Shown piece after piece: positions 1 to 11,431 of a DNA stretch of 64,000 bases (the first letter of the stretch is position 1; the number at the start of each line of letters is the position of its first letter). The position numbers and the translations under genes were made by a program. The notes under the pieces were generated by a model, which was not told the DNA's origin, ran no database searches, and worked only from the letters and a program-made list of their open reading frames with translations. The stretch is taken from contig CM049309.1 of assembly GCA_026874595.1 (NCBI GenBank), positions 17,128,576 to 17,192,575 of the forward strand, read 5' to 3'. This DNA is from Sipunculus nudus (lineage: Eukaryota > Annelida > Sipuncula > Golfingiida > Sipunculidae).

Positions 1-2842
1 ACGTCACAGAATCATGAAAAATTTATGGAAGCACTGTATTCAATATCAGTTTATTTTGGACCGAACGTGACACCATCAGTAATGTTTCACGTGTCCATTT
101 TTCTGCGACATATTCATGATGTATTATTTTCCGTAGTCCGACTTCCTGTCTTGGCCTCGGTATCGGGTGGTCTGGCGCTAACTTAGGAATGCGTCTTGGC
201 TTCCTTCGGTTTGGTGTGGAATCTACAATTTGACATTCAAAGGCTTTGCTTCATTTTCTCTTTACAATATATGGGGGCCAATACCTGGAACTTTTTTTAT
301 CTTTCGTCATTTTGAGGGAATTGATGTAGGCCTTATTTTGTTGGAGTTAACGGGATCAGCTCGAACCCAGACTCCATTTTCGACATTACAATCGGCAGAT
401 CTTATTAGCACAATAAAGCTTTTTTCTTTACAAGCCATCTTACGAAAAATATTGTATAAAAAACGATTGGGTTATCTTTAAATGCAGTGAACGGCATATA
501 ACCCACTCTTATACAACAGGGTGACATCAGTCTTTACCTATCCGTAGAATACGAGACCATACCTGACCATATAAAAGGGGTCATGTCAGTTATCCTCTGT
601 AACCCCAGAAAGGGGTCAAACCCTTGAGACGTCCACCGCCGTATAAACTGCCTAGAGTGGACGACTTGGCTTTTGGTAAGATGGCATTTATTACGCTGTC
701 CTGGAAAGCGAGGCGCCCTGGGTCACGTGGTACAAAATCGAAGTATCGGTGATGGGTGTCCAGATGATCTTGTTACAGCTCCTATTTAGACCAAAGTGTT
801 TTCATACACGTTATAATATATAACGATAACGGTTCTATCTTAACGGTAATGATCAAAGCAGTTAGTATCAACTGGATCTCAACATGTTTGACATGAATTT
901 TTCATTTATTTAATGTTACAGTATACCAAAATTAACTTCAACCATGGAGGATATGTTTTCACCCATACCTTTGGCGGAGTTATGCGCACTTATTGGTGCC
1001 TTTCTCGATAAAATGGGATCAACATATATAAAAACGATATTTTGAAAGAATGGAAATTATTTCCGCACACATAGCCAGAACTGAGATTCCGTTAAAGGAG
1101 ACGGGAATTACTACGTACTGATCCATATAAAAAGCCTACAAAACATTCTACAATAATATAAGGCTTTGGGCGTGGTCCAAACAAAAGCGTTATTCCACAA
1201 TAAACTTTGCCGATATACGTCCCCCTTCATCCGAACTCTCTCGAACACTGTCCTCAGGGTACTTTCTTGTCGCATCCCCGTTCCCTTATCAAACCTATAC
1301 AGGTTTATTTCTCCGTTAATTTCTCATAAGGGTTACAATATTGCGAACAGTAGAAAGCATTGATGTCACAAGTCGCATGTCGAAATTATGTTTACTTCGC
1401 TTATGCTTAAAAAAGAAAGATCCTTAAAATCATATAAAGCCGTACCAGGTAGTTAACTCATAACTTTATATTATAAGATAACTGAATATATTTAATTATA
1501 TTTGGAGCTTTAATCAAAGTTTGCATGTAAAAATAGCCTGCATCCCCAATTCCCCCTGACCCGGCCCTGCGTTCAGCAAGTTACCCTTTATTGACACTCC
1601 CTCCTCCTTCACGTGTCGTCTGCTTGCTACCACTTTACGGCAAGCCCGATATGGCTGCCAACTCAAAAGCAAATGTCGTGAATTATTAAACATGGCAAAT
1701 GGGCCTTTGACAGGAATCATAGATCCAGGAGAACATAAGGGGCGGATGACGTGATCTTGTCAAGCTTTTTTCAATCCTTTTGCAAAATAATGTTTTCTCT
1801 TGTGTATTACTTTCCCCTTGCAGCCTGGATATTGCACAATGGAGCGGCGCGAAGAGACAGTAGTTCTAAGGTTGTTAGGAAACCTTTTAGGATAATGGTG
1901 GTGAAATGCACGCCTTGGTAATATCAGACCAGTAAATGGGCTCTTATATTTTATCTTTATTGGTACATTAGATGGGGATTAAGTTAAATGCATTCGGGTT
2001 AAGCCTTTGTACTGATGAATGCCTCTTTCACTTTATGGATGGGACTTCCTCTTTTTTGTGATGACCTGGTAAAATACTTGTAGTAACGCTGAGCAGTTAT
2101 GCTTCATGCGTTAATAACGATCACCGGCCCTGTGAAGCTTATATACACTTGAGGGCATATATATGGCTGTGGGCCTATCCCGGAAAGTTACTTCACTCTG
2201 CATACCCGTACGCAGCCGCATACGGCTCCAGAACCGGACAGGAAGAGTTCTGAAATCGACGCATACATATCAGTGTCCGTAAAAGTGGAAACACTCCTTA
2301 TATTTTATCATATTTTAGCGTCCGTGTCAATTCCCGTAACCGTGCCATGGCACCTGGAAACACAGCTTCTGACACGCGGTAACGGCAGCAGGAAGTCTTT
2401 TGTTTAATTTTCTCAAAGCAAGGTGTTCCCGCTTGGCATTTATATGGTGATATCATTATATTCTTTCTGCTTTTCCATTTCATTCAACTACTGATTGCGC
2501 TAGTAAAGGTGCATTTGCCGTAGATTGTGACCAGGGCTGTAGCAACCGTTCAAACTTCGATAAAACCTCGTGTGTTCATTGGTGTAAACCACTGCTCAAA
2601 GAATGGTCACCCTATGGATTCAGCTGGTGGTGGTTTCCGGCGCAAGTGCAGGCAGTGGTTGAATGAAATGGAAAAGTAAATGGAACGTTTTGAGACCACT
2701 ATGTAAGAAGTGTATGCATTTGAGACTACGGAAGAGGGCGACCAAATAACAAACTTGAAATTTTGCCTTGTGATAATAAAGCTGGTGACCATGCACGCTA
2801 TGTCTGTATAAGCCCACAGGTTAGAGGGACGCATTTCAATGC
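1..2842. other. AT-rich intergenic DNA, nothing recognised
   Basis: Several open frames of 60-83 codons occur, but none has coding-like composition, splice sites or a recognisable family. A GGGTTCGAGC string on the minus strand near 365 resembles a tRNA B box but has no partner A box. The AAGGGGTCA motif occurs twice near 575-620. No gene is supported. Confidence 0.6.
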
Positions 2843-2917
2843 TATATATATATATATATAAATATATAAATATACATATATATATATATATAATTATATT
2901 ATATATAATTATAATTA
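2843..2917. repeat. (TA)n-rich low-complexity tract
   Basis: Interrupted TA/AATA repeats. The open frame that reads poly(Tyr-Ile) through this tract is a microsatellite artefact. Confidence 0.95.
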
Positions 2918-2935
2918 AAAAGCTCTGGTGAAATG

Positions 2936-2963
2936 CCATAGAGCACTCTAGTAGTTGTTGCTT
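2936..2963 (-). repeat. Fragment of the 22.7-kb repeat unit, inverted
   Basis: The minus strand reads GCAACAACTACTAGAGTGCT followed by CTATG. This matches the end of the tandem unit at 22697-23255 (GCAACTGCTAGAGTGCTCTA) with a small insertion and a few changes. As in that unit, it lies next to (TA)n, indicating a dispersed (TA)n-bearing element. Confidence 0.6.
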
Positions 2964-2978
2964 GCAGAAAACCTGCAG

Positions 2979-2983
<5 letters not shown>

Positions 2984-3044
<61 letters not shown>
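2984..3044. repeat. (TA)n microsatellite
   Basis: About 30 uninterrupted TA dinucleotides. Confidence 0.97.
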
Positions 3045-3047
<3 letters not shown>

Positions 3048-3894
3048 TATATGGCGCTTATTTTGGTAGCAATGGGAAAGTTTATTTTCTTACGAGTGCT
3101 TGGCATCATGTGATAAATCGAAATCAAGTCCAACTCCTGCACTTTTATTTTGTTCCAGGAAAACAGAGGGGTTTTGTATGTCATTTTCAAGGAATATTGC
3201 AATTTAAGACAGCTTCTGAAACTGGCCATTAGATATCGCCACCTGTCAAGCCTTTTAACAGAAACGCATATACAACTTTTAGTCCCCTCCAACATGTCAC
3301 ATACGCTCTTTACACAGCGCTTTACACAGCGCTACTCCCTATATCGTGTTGTTTGTTATAACCTCGTATCCTGAATTGCTACACCAGAGGGGAGCACTGT
3401 AATTTTTGTCCAATCAGATGATACCTTGCAATGTGCTGGAAGACACAGCCAAGCGTGGTATACACGGAGCCAATGTTGTTCATTTCTTTTTGAGTGACAG
3501 CTCATCGCCCCGGTAACCGTCCGAACAGGCCGCAGGCTCCGAGAAAATGGCCCCAGACGTGGTTTGCTAAGGGCCACGGGCACATAGGATGCCCGGTTCG
3601 TGAGCTGTAATTCAAACCAAACGTTACAACAAAGGCTGCGTCCACACCTCGCTGGATGGTTTAAATTCTGCAGACAACAGATACATGGCTACGCTAACAC
3701 ATTCATAATGTCATAATCGAATCGGTCGATGATGCTAGAATGCAAAGGGAGCAATTAAAATTCGACCATAAACTGTCATCAAGCGGCGCTTGAAGCGCAG
3801 CTATGGGCGGAGCCAGGATGCCTTCGAGTGTTTGTTTATTGGCATCTGGTTGGCTGCTTGTCACATCATACGCACGTTTTTTTTCAGCGGACAA

Positions 3895-3908
3895 CGAACC
3901 GCCATCTT
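3895..3908 (-). promoter_or_regulatory. YY1-type start-site motif AAGATGGCGG
   Basis: The minus strand reads ACAAGATGGCGGTTC, a perfect match to the AAGATGGCGG consensus common at metazoan start codons and promoters. The ATG at 3905 opens only 14 codons. An A8 run about 20 bases downstream separates this frame from a second frame that stays open to 3703. A single-base indel in the A run would join them. It could be a decayed 5' exon or chance. Confidence 0.25.
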
Positions 3909-4395
3909 GTGTCTAAATGTATCATAAACGGTGAAAGCAGGCAGCGTGAAAATCAGTTGCTTCTTTAGAAGCGCAAGATTTCCGCTGCCTCGGAAGCGTA
4001 CCTGTCACCCACCTGCTGTAAATATTGTAAGCACCCTAAAATATTTTGTTTGCCTGAAATTGTCTGCCGCCCTGCAATTTTTAGCCTGCTCACACAATAT
4101 GCCGACCTTGACCTGACCCGGAAATAGGTCACTTTAACCTACATACTGCAACATATTATTACTATATGAGTAAGTCTGTTTACGGAATCTGAGATGTTAA
4201 TGGCAAAATTATATTAGTTAACAAGGCTATCACATTAAAAAAATCATTTTCATTTATTTCCCAACTATTTCATTGACAATTTTCAATATCATAATTTGAT
4301 ATGGATAACAAATTTCGCCAATAAGAGTTAAGAATTTCGCCATTAGGAAAGATCTTGCTTGTTAATGCAATTGTGGAATACATAAATCTATATGA

Positions 4396-4545
4396 AGTGC
4401 GTGGCGGCTTATTGGTTAAAACGCCAGACTTGTGACCGCAAAATTGCGGGTTCGTCCTTCGCCCTAAGGCTGCTGGTAATTTGGGGTCTTTATCTAAATG
4501 CGCTTTGCCCATACAGGAATGAATGGGTTATTTGGAGACTGGTCT
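4396..4545 (+). repeat. tRNA-derived SINE-like element
   Basis: The head reads GTGGCGGCTTATTGGTTAAA (A-box-like) and then GACTTGTGACCGCAA, with a B-box-like GCGGGTTCGTCC about 45 bases after the A box. The body contains ACAGGAATGAATGGGTTA. The GACTTGTGACCGCAA block and the GAATGGG box are shared with the copy at 8829, so both belong to one family. Too diverged to be a functional tRNA gene. Confidence 0.65.
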
Positions 4546-4874
4546 TTTGCAGAAGGCAAATGTAGATAGAATCGCCTTTTCAGCGTGGCAGTGTGTGTGC
4601 TCCCTATATGCGGGGCTGGGAAACGCCACAATGAGTAACATACCCAAAAATAAGCATCGTTGATTATCTCAAACAATAATTTCATTACCCTTTTTAAATA
4701 AAAAATCTACCATTTTTTTGTTTGGCATTGGCGTTAAATTTAACGTTTGTGGTTCGATTTATTAAATAGGATTGGTCACTACAATTCCGAATATTGAGAA
4801 GAATTTCAAACGCCACCATTTTATAGTATATAAATTTTAATAAGCTGAATCCGATAACGTTTGACATGTGACTG

Positions 4875-5005
4875 ATTCTTCAAAAAAAATTAGGCGGTGC
4901 TAACTTCTATAGCTATATAGATTTTTTTTAGATGCATGGATCAACGTACGGACGTCGGCGGACGGCGAACAGACGACGCTGCGCCATCCCATAAGCTCAC
5001 AGGTT
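4875..5005 (+). repeat. Degenerate GGACGG-type repeat tail
   Basis: Contains TATAGCTATATAGATTTTTT, then ACGGACGTCGGCGGACGGCG and CGCCATCCCATAAGCTCAC. This combination resembles the 3' end of the long-unit repeats at 22100 and 25720 and of similar mollusc repeats I know. Low copy integrity. Confidence 0.45.
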
Positions 5006-5009
5006 CAAT

Positions 5010-5740
5010 AATCAGGAAAACGCACATGCAGGGTGACCACAGGTGCAAACTAAAGTGTTAATTAGATTAATTAATTACACTCCCTTTTACGACATTATCT
5101 TTGGATTTAGTAATCAGTAATCAAGTCACGTTGATTGTCCATTTAAGTATAAATCGTTTTGGAGAATACTAGATTTCTAAGGTCAATTAATGCTAATAAA
5201 ACAGAGTTTGATTTTTCAAGCTTATAGACCACTGCGTCGAGTCATCAGTTTAGCTGACGTATGAGGGTTCACTCTGCGCTTGAAATATACATTGATGGAG
5301 GCTTCCGCCGTAATCTGTCAACATGAAGCAATGTTCAGAGAGAACGTCCGCATCCCTCCATCACCGGGCCTAATCTGTAGCTTATCAGTATGTATGTCGT
5401 GTACGGCACTTCCTTTGATTGAAGCTGTGGCCGACAGTCGCGGATGATACATCGAGTAATCATAAACAAAAAGAGTGCGTTATAAATCAGTGTTTCCTTG
5501 TTACGGTTTTAATTCATTGTTTCATGTTGCTGATGTTGCCTCATTTTACTGCCTTGGGCGATAGCTATTCCTGAATTAATTCGCAAAATCGTCCGGTTAA
5601 ATGTGAAGAAAATTGCAGCCAATTAAATACCTTTTGCAATTTAAGGTAATGAAATAATGTGGCCAGGTGTATATCACAGCAATAATTACATTTAAAAAAT
5701 TATAAATTACTTCTGGGTGACATAAGAACTTGAAAGTCTT
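5010..5740. other. Intergenic DNA, nothing recognised
   Basis: AT-rich with a moderately GC-richer centre (about 5220-5450). No open frame of note, no repeat structure and no splice-flanked coding stretch recognised. Confidence 0.5.
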
Positions 5741-5754
5741 TGACGTCCCACATC

Positions 5755-5777
5755 TGACGTCATGATTCATGACGTCA
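5755..5777. promoter_or_regulatory. Perfect 23-bp palindrome of two CRE sites
   Basis: Two consensus cAMP-response elements (TGACGTCA at 5755-5762 and 5770-5777) are arranged so that the left arm TGACGTCATGA and right arm TCATGACGTCA are exact reverse complements around one central T. Half-sites TGACGT (5741) and TCATGACG (5780) flank it. CREs bind CREB/ATF bZIP factors; function here is unproven and no nearby promoter is visible. Confidence 0.5.
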
Positions 5778-5841
5778 AGTCATGACGCTTATGCGAACGT
5801 ATCTCCTCAATTCTATTTACTTTAGGAGCTATACAATGGTG

Positions 5842-5900
5842 GTTAAGCCTAGTGGTTAAGGTGTTTGACTTCGAAGCTGATGGAACACTCAATGGCATAA
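5842..5900 (+). repeat. SINE head fragment (tRNA-like A box)
   Basis: TAAGCCTAGTGGTTAAGGTG followed by TTTGACTTCGAAGC resembles the 5' half and anticodon arm of an Arg-type tRNA, as in many tRNA-derived SINEs. No B box remains. Confidence 0.4.
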
Positions 5901-5949
5901 TAGTGAAATCTCGTTAGAACCTCTAAGATTCGCGTTAATGTCTTAACGA

Positions 5950-7260
5950 TTTTTTAATGACTTCTGCATTTTTCCTAACCCCGTGCATATAAAACCTGAT
6001 ACTTCATAATGACATTTTACTCTTATCATATGGACACCTTCAACCTTATGCAGTAACAAGTGACACCAAAAGGTCATGGACCAATCCTTTAAAAATATGG
6101 TTTTTTTTTATCCTTATATTTATCTTAAATGAAATCTGCCACTTTGTCAGGTACAATGGACATAGCCATACTGACATCCGTCAGCCAATCAAAGACCGTG
6201 TATCGAAAACTCAGCTTTCTCACCATTACCAACACCCCATTGGTCCAGTTCGTTACATGTCATTTCACATGAATGTCCCAGTCATATACACCTTCAAGGA
6301 CTTACCGGAACTTGAAAGCTCTGTTAATATAAAAAAATGAGAATTCAGGATGAACTGAAATTTATTTATCTCATATATTTAAGAAGAAATGTAATGAAAC
6401 GAAAAAAGAAACTGTCGGTAACCAATTGACTGAATTTTGTATCCGGTTATTCAAACAGTTGGTAACAATTTAGCGGTAACATACTCTACTGGTCCTGATG
6501 TTAAACTTATGTTTTTATCGAAAAGAGTGGCGAGGAAAAGAAACGAAAAGAAATCGTTTCCCATGTAAGCACCAATTACCGTTATACTTTCATGTTTCTA
6601 CGCATGATAAAATGTTTGTAGGGAAGTTTGTTTTTAATTTACAAGCTTTCGTGTTTGTAATGGTGCCGCTAATCGAAAGTGAAGGGGAAAAGTCACACTG
6701 GAGAAAGAAATCTAGTTTGCTGTTGTGATCAAAGCATCGGAGGTGTCATGTTTAATGTGTGGTAACCGCATGGTGCTGCCGCTGACTGCCAAGAAGACAC
6801 GGCTGCTTAACATGCATCAAGAGCAGAACGTGCTTAATGTGAAGGGCCGTGTCAACACTGGTCTGTCTGTATGAGCATCGGCATAATGCTTGTTTACACG
6901 ATGCCCATTTCGTTTGGCACAGAATCATAATCATGGTGACTTTCATAAACGGATTTTTTATACAGGTGTTTATTTGGTAATGATATATAATTAAGATAGA
7001 TCTTAATAAACTGTATGTTTTTTTTCGTTGAGGTAATATACAAAAATCAAGAAGATATCTCCTTTCGCACTTTTAAACACATATAATATTAGAAAATGCC
7101 ATTTTATTACGAATGTTTAATAATAATGTGTTATTTGCCAGATATTTTAAGTTTTTTTCTTCATTTGCAGGTTTTAGAAATATTTGAAAAAAAAAACACA
7201 GAAAAAAATTGGAGTATATATTATAAAGTAACTCTGACATACAATCAAGGGAGCGAGCTC
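5950..7260. other. Intergenic DNA, nothing recognised
   Basis: AT-rich. Two CCAAT-type boxes (CAGCCAATCA near 6182 and its inverse CCCATTGGTC near 6236) lie 50 bp apart with no TATA or open frame to follow. The 76-codon frame at 6498 has no recognisable product. Confidence 0.5.
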
Positions 7261-7263
7261 AGT

Positions 7264-7265
<2 letters not shown>

Positions 7266-7317
<52 letters not shown>
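7266..7317. repeat. (GA)n microsatellite
   Basis: About 25 GA dinucleotides; responsible for the Arg-Glu tail of an otherwise meaningless open frame. Confidence 0.97.
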
Positions 7318-7320
<3 letters not shown>

Positions 7321-7896
7321 TAAACTTTGTGTGTCAATATGTAAAATTTTTCACAGATACAAACACAGCACAGTCATGCATACTTTTCCAATGTCGTGTA
7401 ATTCTAAACAAGGTCTAGCGCCCATTCAAAGCCCGTTAACATTTTCACAGACTAGTTCCAATGATCTTATGATGTTTATCACACGTGTTCTAGGAACACC
7501 ATTGTCTGAAGTCACGTAGGTTGGCAGTAAACGAAACTGATTCACTGTCTACTAACCAGGCCAGGCTGACTGTGTCAGTGAGTTCATGTGACACATTAAC
7601 TTGAAGTGTTTTGCTATAAATGTCTCTGGGAATGTGAGGCAATTGTCCCAGGAAAAAAGGTATTTATGATATTTGACCGCTGGAGCAATTATGCTTCGTA
7701 ACCAATATAGACAACAGAAAACAATGGTTTTCTTTCTGGTGATGATATGTTAGAGTTTTAAGAGATGGCAGTTTCATAACACTATTTGCCTGTTTCGAAC
7801 TTTAGCACTTATAACATATCCAGGTGGATACAGGCGTACTTCATTGGGTATTCAAAAAAGGTTCCCTTATATCTGTTACAATTAGCCAAACTAGAC

Positions 7897-7899
<3 letters not shown>

Positions 7900-7961
<62 letters not shown>

Positions 7962-7974
7962 TTATTTATTTATA
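7900..7974. repeat. (TA)n then (TTTA)n microsatellite
   Basis: About 28 TA dinucleotides followed by four TTTA units. Confidence 0.97.
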
Positions 7975-8324
7975 TGTGTGTTACGTAACATTTGTCAACG
8001 TGGGGACCCGAATTTACATTTCCAGGGATACTGACCCAATATTGGGCAACCCCATACACTTCCAACTAACACATACATGTGCGTAGTTCCTGGAAATGTT
8101 CAGAAAATACCGCCTGCTCAGAGAAGGGAGGGTTAGCGTGGATTTGTTGCATATTCCCCGGTGACCTCGCCTATCTAGAACTGCCCATGTAACGCCCTCT
8201 ACCCAATACCCACAGACCCAGCTGAACTCTAGGGTTACCTATAGCTGAAGGGTCCTAAATATATATAATGCCACGTGGAATATACAATATTTTTTAACCT
8301 CTTGGAAGATATCAGGGACAGCCC

Positions 8325-8545
8325 CATTTGCTCCGGATCCTGATGTCCCCCAGCTACACCTATACATCCCCCGGTGCCTATATTCCCCATGATCCATGTT
8401 TCCCAGTACCTATGTTCCTCAGTAACTTTACTCCCAGGAATCAATACCTATTTTCAAAAGGGATAACCCTGTGTTCCCCGGTATCTATGTTTCCCATTAC
8501 CTACATGTTCCCCAATGTTAATGTTTCCCCATACTTATGTTTCCC
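8325..8545 (+). repeat. Degenerate ~20-bp minisatellite, left arm
   Basis: Repeated units of the form CCCCAGTACCTATGTTCCC and CCCCGGTATCTATGTTTCCC, with frequent substitutions and length changes. The right arm (8755-8828, 9155-9465) carries the same unit on the opposite strand, so the whole forms a broken inverted array. Confidence 0.75.
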
Positions 8546-8754
8546 AAGGCAAGCCGAAATAAGTATACGCTCATCGAGCAGCTACAGGTTGCTGCGGTCA
8601 AGACCTCAGCCCTATGCGCTCCTGAAGCATGTTTCCTGAGCCAACAGTCGCAGTGCCACGCCAAGCCAAGCAGGGAGCCGTAGAGGGCGCCACCGTCCAT
8701 CTCGAGCCGTTGTTCTTTTTAGAAAGCTACAGCATCCAGAGTTTATTTTTATAT

Positions 8755-9465
8755 AATCAGGGGAACTGAAATACTTTGGAATATAGGAACTGGGAGGGAT
8801 ATAGATATAGGCACTGGTGGACATATGGAGCTTGGTGGCGTAATGGATAGGGCGCAAGACTTGTGACCGCAAGGTTATGGGTTCCGTCTCGTTCTGACTG
8901 CTGTCTGCGCTAAGACACCTGGCCAAAGTCTTTACCACAAGGGTGAACTCTCGACACAAGGATTGAATGGGAACTGGTCAAGGGCGACTGACAAATGTCG
9001 AACGAATAACCTTCTAGCGCCTTATACTGGGTTGTATGCTTTCAAGGGAACCGAGAAAAGCTACAAGAAAGGACAGGCCATATAGACCAGGAAGACAAAG
9101 TGTAAAGTCGGGGGAGACTGACATTTTCGGTGATATCAGACTATCAAGCTTTACTAAACATAGGTACCGGGGAATACAGAACTTGGGGACATAGATATAG
9201 GAACGGGGGAACATAAAACTGAACATATGGGTACCGGAGAATATGAGGACTGGGAGATATAGATATAGGCACTGGGAACATAGGACTGAACAAAGGTGCC
9301 GGAGAATACCGGAACTTGGGGTAAACAGATAAAGGCACTCGGAAACATAGTACAGGGGAACTTAAGTATACCGCTGAACATGGGGGAAATAGATATTGGC
9401 ACTGCATGGGGGAGGTGGAAAGATATAGGTACTGGGAAGTATAGGAACTGGGGACCATAGATCAT
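8755..9465 (-). repeat. Degenerate ~20-bp minisatellite, right arm, split by a SINE-like unit
   Basis: Units such as GGGGAACATAGGTACCGG and GGATATAGATATAGGCACTG recur from 8755 to 8828 and again from 9155 to 9465. They are the reverse complement of the units at 8325-8545. The open frames of 103 and 104 codons on the minus strand (Pro/Ser/Tyr/Phe-rich) come from repetition without stops in two frames at once and are not genes. Confidence 0.75.
8829..9005 (+). repeat. tRNA-derived SINE-like element inside the minisatellite
   Basis: The head reads GGTGGCGTAATGGATAGGGC (A box), then AAGACTTGTGACCGCAAGG and a weakened B box GGGTTCCGTCTC. The body has ACACCTGGCCAAAGTCTTTAC and ATTGAATGGGAACTGGTCAA. 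It shares the GACTTGTGACCGCAA block with the copy at 4396. Minisatellite units lie on both sides, so it probably inserted into the array. Confidence 0.7.
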
Positions 9466-9714
9466 TAAGCTAACATTTATATCATATGTCCCTTGTTTTT
9501 TTAACTTGAAGGTATCCCGATGTTACGTATAACCAAAACGTTGTGTTATATTTATAGATACTGCAAATATAACAGAGTCTATACAGCTGGTGACAGGTGG
9601 TTTCATTACCAGATTGGTGTGTTATAATCCCGTAATATTATCTCCTACACAATTTCGGTGTGTTTATCTTTCGTATGCACAACAAAGAATGTGCGCAAGG
9701 TACCCCAAGTTATT

Positions 9715-9775
9715 ATTCCTCGAACCCACAGCTGAAAGCGATACATCATTTGCTTAACCACGCTGCGTAGTACTA
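9715..9775 (-). repeat. Possible decayed tRNA-like SINE head
   Basis: The minus strand reads CGCAGCGTGGTTAAGC (A-box-like) and, about 25 bases later, TGTGGGTTCGAGGAA (B-box-like). Spacing is slightly short for a tRNA. Low support. Confidence 0.25.
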
Positions 9776-10120
9776 TAAATAGCACAATTATTTATTAGTT
9801 GCGATTTGCAATTCAACGATGCATGGTTCCCGGCCATGAGTTGGTTCTTACTGGTGTGTGACGCCCTCAACGAAACCACGCTGCAGACCGGGGGCAAAGG
9901 TTGTCATGAGAATGTATAATATCGTTTTCGCTGAGTGATAGAGTAAAGTGCCCCGCTGTGGCTGACCTATGAAACCCATATGTAATTATGGAAATTGTAT
10001 AGAATGGTCATTTATTTTTGTGACACCCATGACAACGTAATTAATGGGAAAATGAGGGCATTTAGCCATACAGGTAGTTTGTATCTAAGTGTGTGAATAA
10101 GTTATTTACTGGTTTGCAGA

Positions 10121-10309
10121 AGATTCAGTTGATTTGACATTTGTCGTTCATGACCAGAAATTCAATTAATGTTTATCATTTCTTAGGTTTCAAATATTAG
10201 TGTGTGAGTATATATATATATAAGATTCAGTTGATTTAACATTTGTCGTTCATGACCATAAATTCAATTAATGTATATCATTTCTTAGGTTTCAAATATT
10301 AGTGTGTGA

Positions 10310-10324
<15 letters not shown>
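10121..10324 (+). repeat. Two-copy 102-bp tandem duplication
   Basis: AGATTCAGTTGATTTGACAT begins at 10121 and recurs at 10223 (one T/A change there). The two copies are nearly identical through GTGTGTGAGTATATATATA. The second copy runs into a long (TA)n, suggesting slippage or replication across the microsatellite. Confidence 0.9.
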
Positions 10325-10376
<52 letters not shown>

Positions 10377-10378
10377 AC
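10311..10378. repeat. (TA)n microsatellite
   Basis: Long TA run with one interruption (TATTATAT). Confidence 0.95.
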
Positions 10379-10583
10379 ATATATACGTATGTATAATTAT
10401 ATTTGTTTATATTTTATTTATGTTTATATGAAGGTTCATATAATTATACATATTACACATTTATTTATATTTATATGAGAGAGAGAGAATGAGGGAGGGT
10501 GGAACAAAACGTGTGCGTGTTCGATATCAAATCAATGGATCAACAAACTGTATTATTGTGAATAAAAGTCTTTAACACCCCCT

Positions 10584-10599
10584 CCCCCCCCCCCCCCCC
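10584..10599. repeat. C homopolymer
   Basis: About 16 consecutive C after a short C-rich lead; length may be unreliable in sequencing. Confidence 0.9.
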
Positions 10600-10732
10600 A
10601 AACTTTGCCACGGCTTAGCAGAGTGATAGGCTTACTTTGACGGTCCAGTCGCTCTCCCCCTACTACCGTAAAATGATTTATTGAACAGTGAAAGTTCATG
10701 GTCTGGCCCCTTAGTGCGTTACTCCATCTGTC

Positions 10733-10897
10733 ATGGCTACACTAGACCCGGTAGAGCGTTCGTTGTCGTCGTTACTTTCCGAGTTCACCGAGGTCGCAGC
10801 AGATGTGCTTTATCCTCAAGATCACAGGTTTATATCCCCACGGGAGGTAGAGGTCACGCGAGCTCTCAGCAACACTGCCGTGACAAGCTTCATGGTT
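10733..10897 (+). CDS. Candidate first coding exon, unassigned (partial)
   Basis: Seen: an ATG with G at -3 and G at +4 opens 55 codons beginning MATLDPVERSLSSLLSEFTE and ending TSFMV. A donor-like GTT|GTAAGG follows at 10898 in phase 0. The predicted start has a hydrophobic/Ser-rich segment followed by an acidic one, and no domain is recognised. Caution: the same DNA contains GGTAGAGCGTTCG and later CAGGTTTATATCCCC, which resemble decayed A and B boxes of a tRNA-derived SINE, so the open frame may be accidental. I cannot decide between exon and decayed SINE without transcript or homology data. Confidence 0.3.
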
Positions 10898-11325
10898 GTA
10901 AGGTTAATCAGGTACCGCGGCACGGGAAGTAATATTAGATTGCCTGGGGGTTTTATTGGTTGAGAAGTTAATTTTTTTCTGAAAAATAATGCAAGTGCCT
11001 GGAGTCAGCACTTCTCTTCGTTTCTGTATTATACACCTGCCTTTGAAAGCCAAATCCTAAACTATGTCATGCTGATGATAATACTTATAGATACATAATT
11101 ATTGCTAATAAAATGACGACATTATTTCCGCCTATGTACATAACGATGATGGTGATGATGATGATCCTTACGATATTTCTTTTCAGAAAGATTGCTGTTG
11201 GCATATGTCATAATTTAATTTTGCATGGACCATTAGAAAAGAAATTACATTGGTAAATTGACTAGCGCTATACCCATAATTTAGACTTGCGACCTGTGAC
11301 ATATGTGTTTTAATATCTACGCAAA

Positions 11326-11431
11326 ATGACAGCCTCTAACAGCGGTTTCGGTAAACCGGGCGAAGTAAACCTGACAGGGTCCTGTAAGGTCGTTAGATGC
11401 GACACGAAATTACCAAGACCACATCGTCCAG
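11326..11431 (+). CDS. Candidate short coding exon, unassigned (partial)
   Basis: ATG in the context CAAAATGAC (A at -3) opens 35 codons beginning MTASNSGFGKPGEVNLTG. The stretch ends at a textbook donor, CCAG|GTGAGA, at 11432. A weaker donor-like GTAAGG lies inside the stretch. It sits at the left edge of a CpG-rich patch (about 11330-11790), so it could be the 5' end of a plus-strand gene. The product is not recognised and the evidence is ab initio only. Confidence 0.28.

Noticed and set aside
9144-9465. 103- and 104-codon Pro/Ser/Tyr-rich minus-strand frames
   Set aside because: Both are open because the minisatellite unit lacks stops in two frames; repetition artefact.
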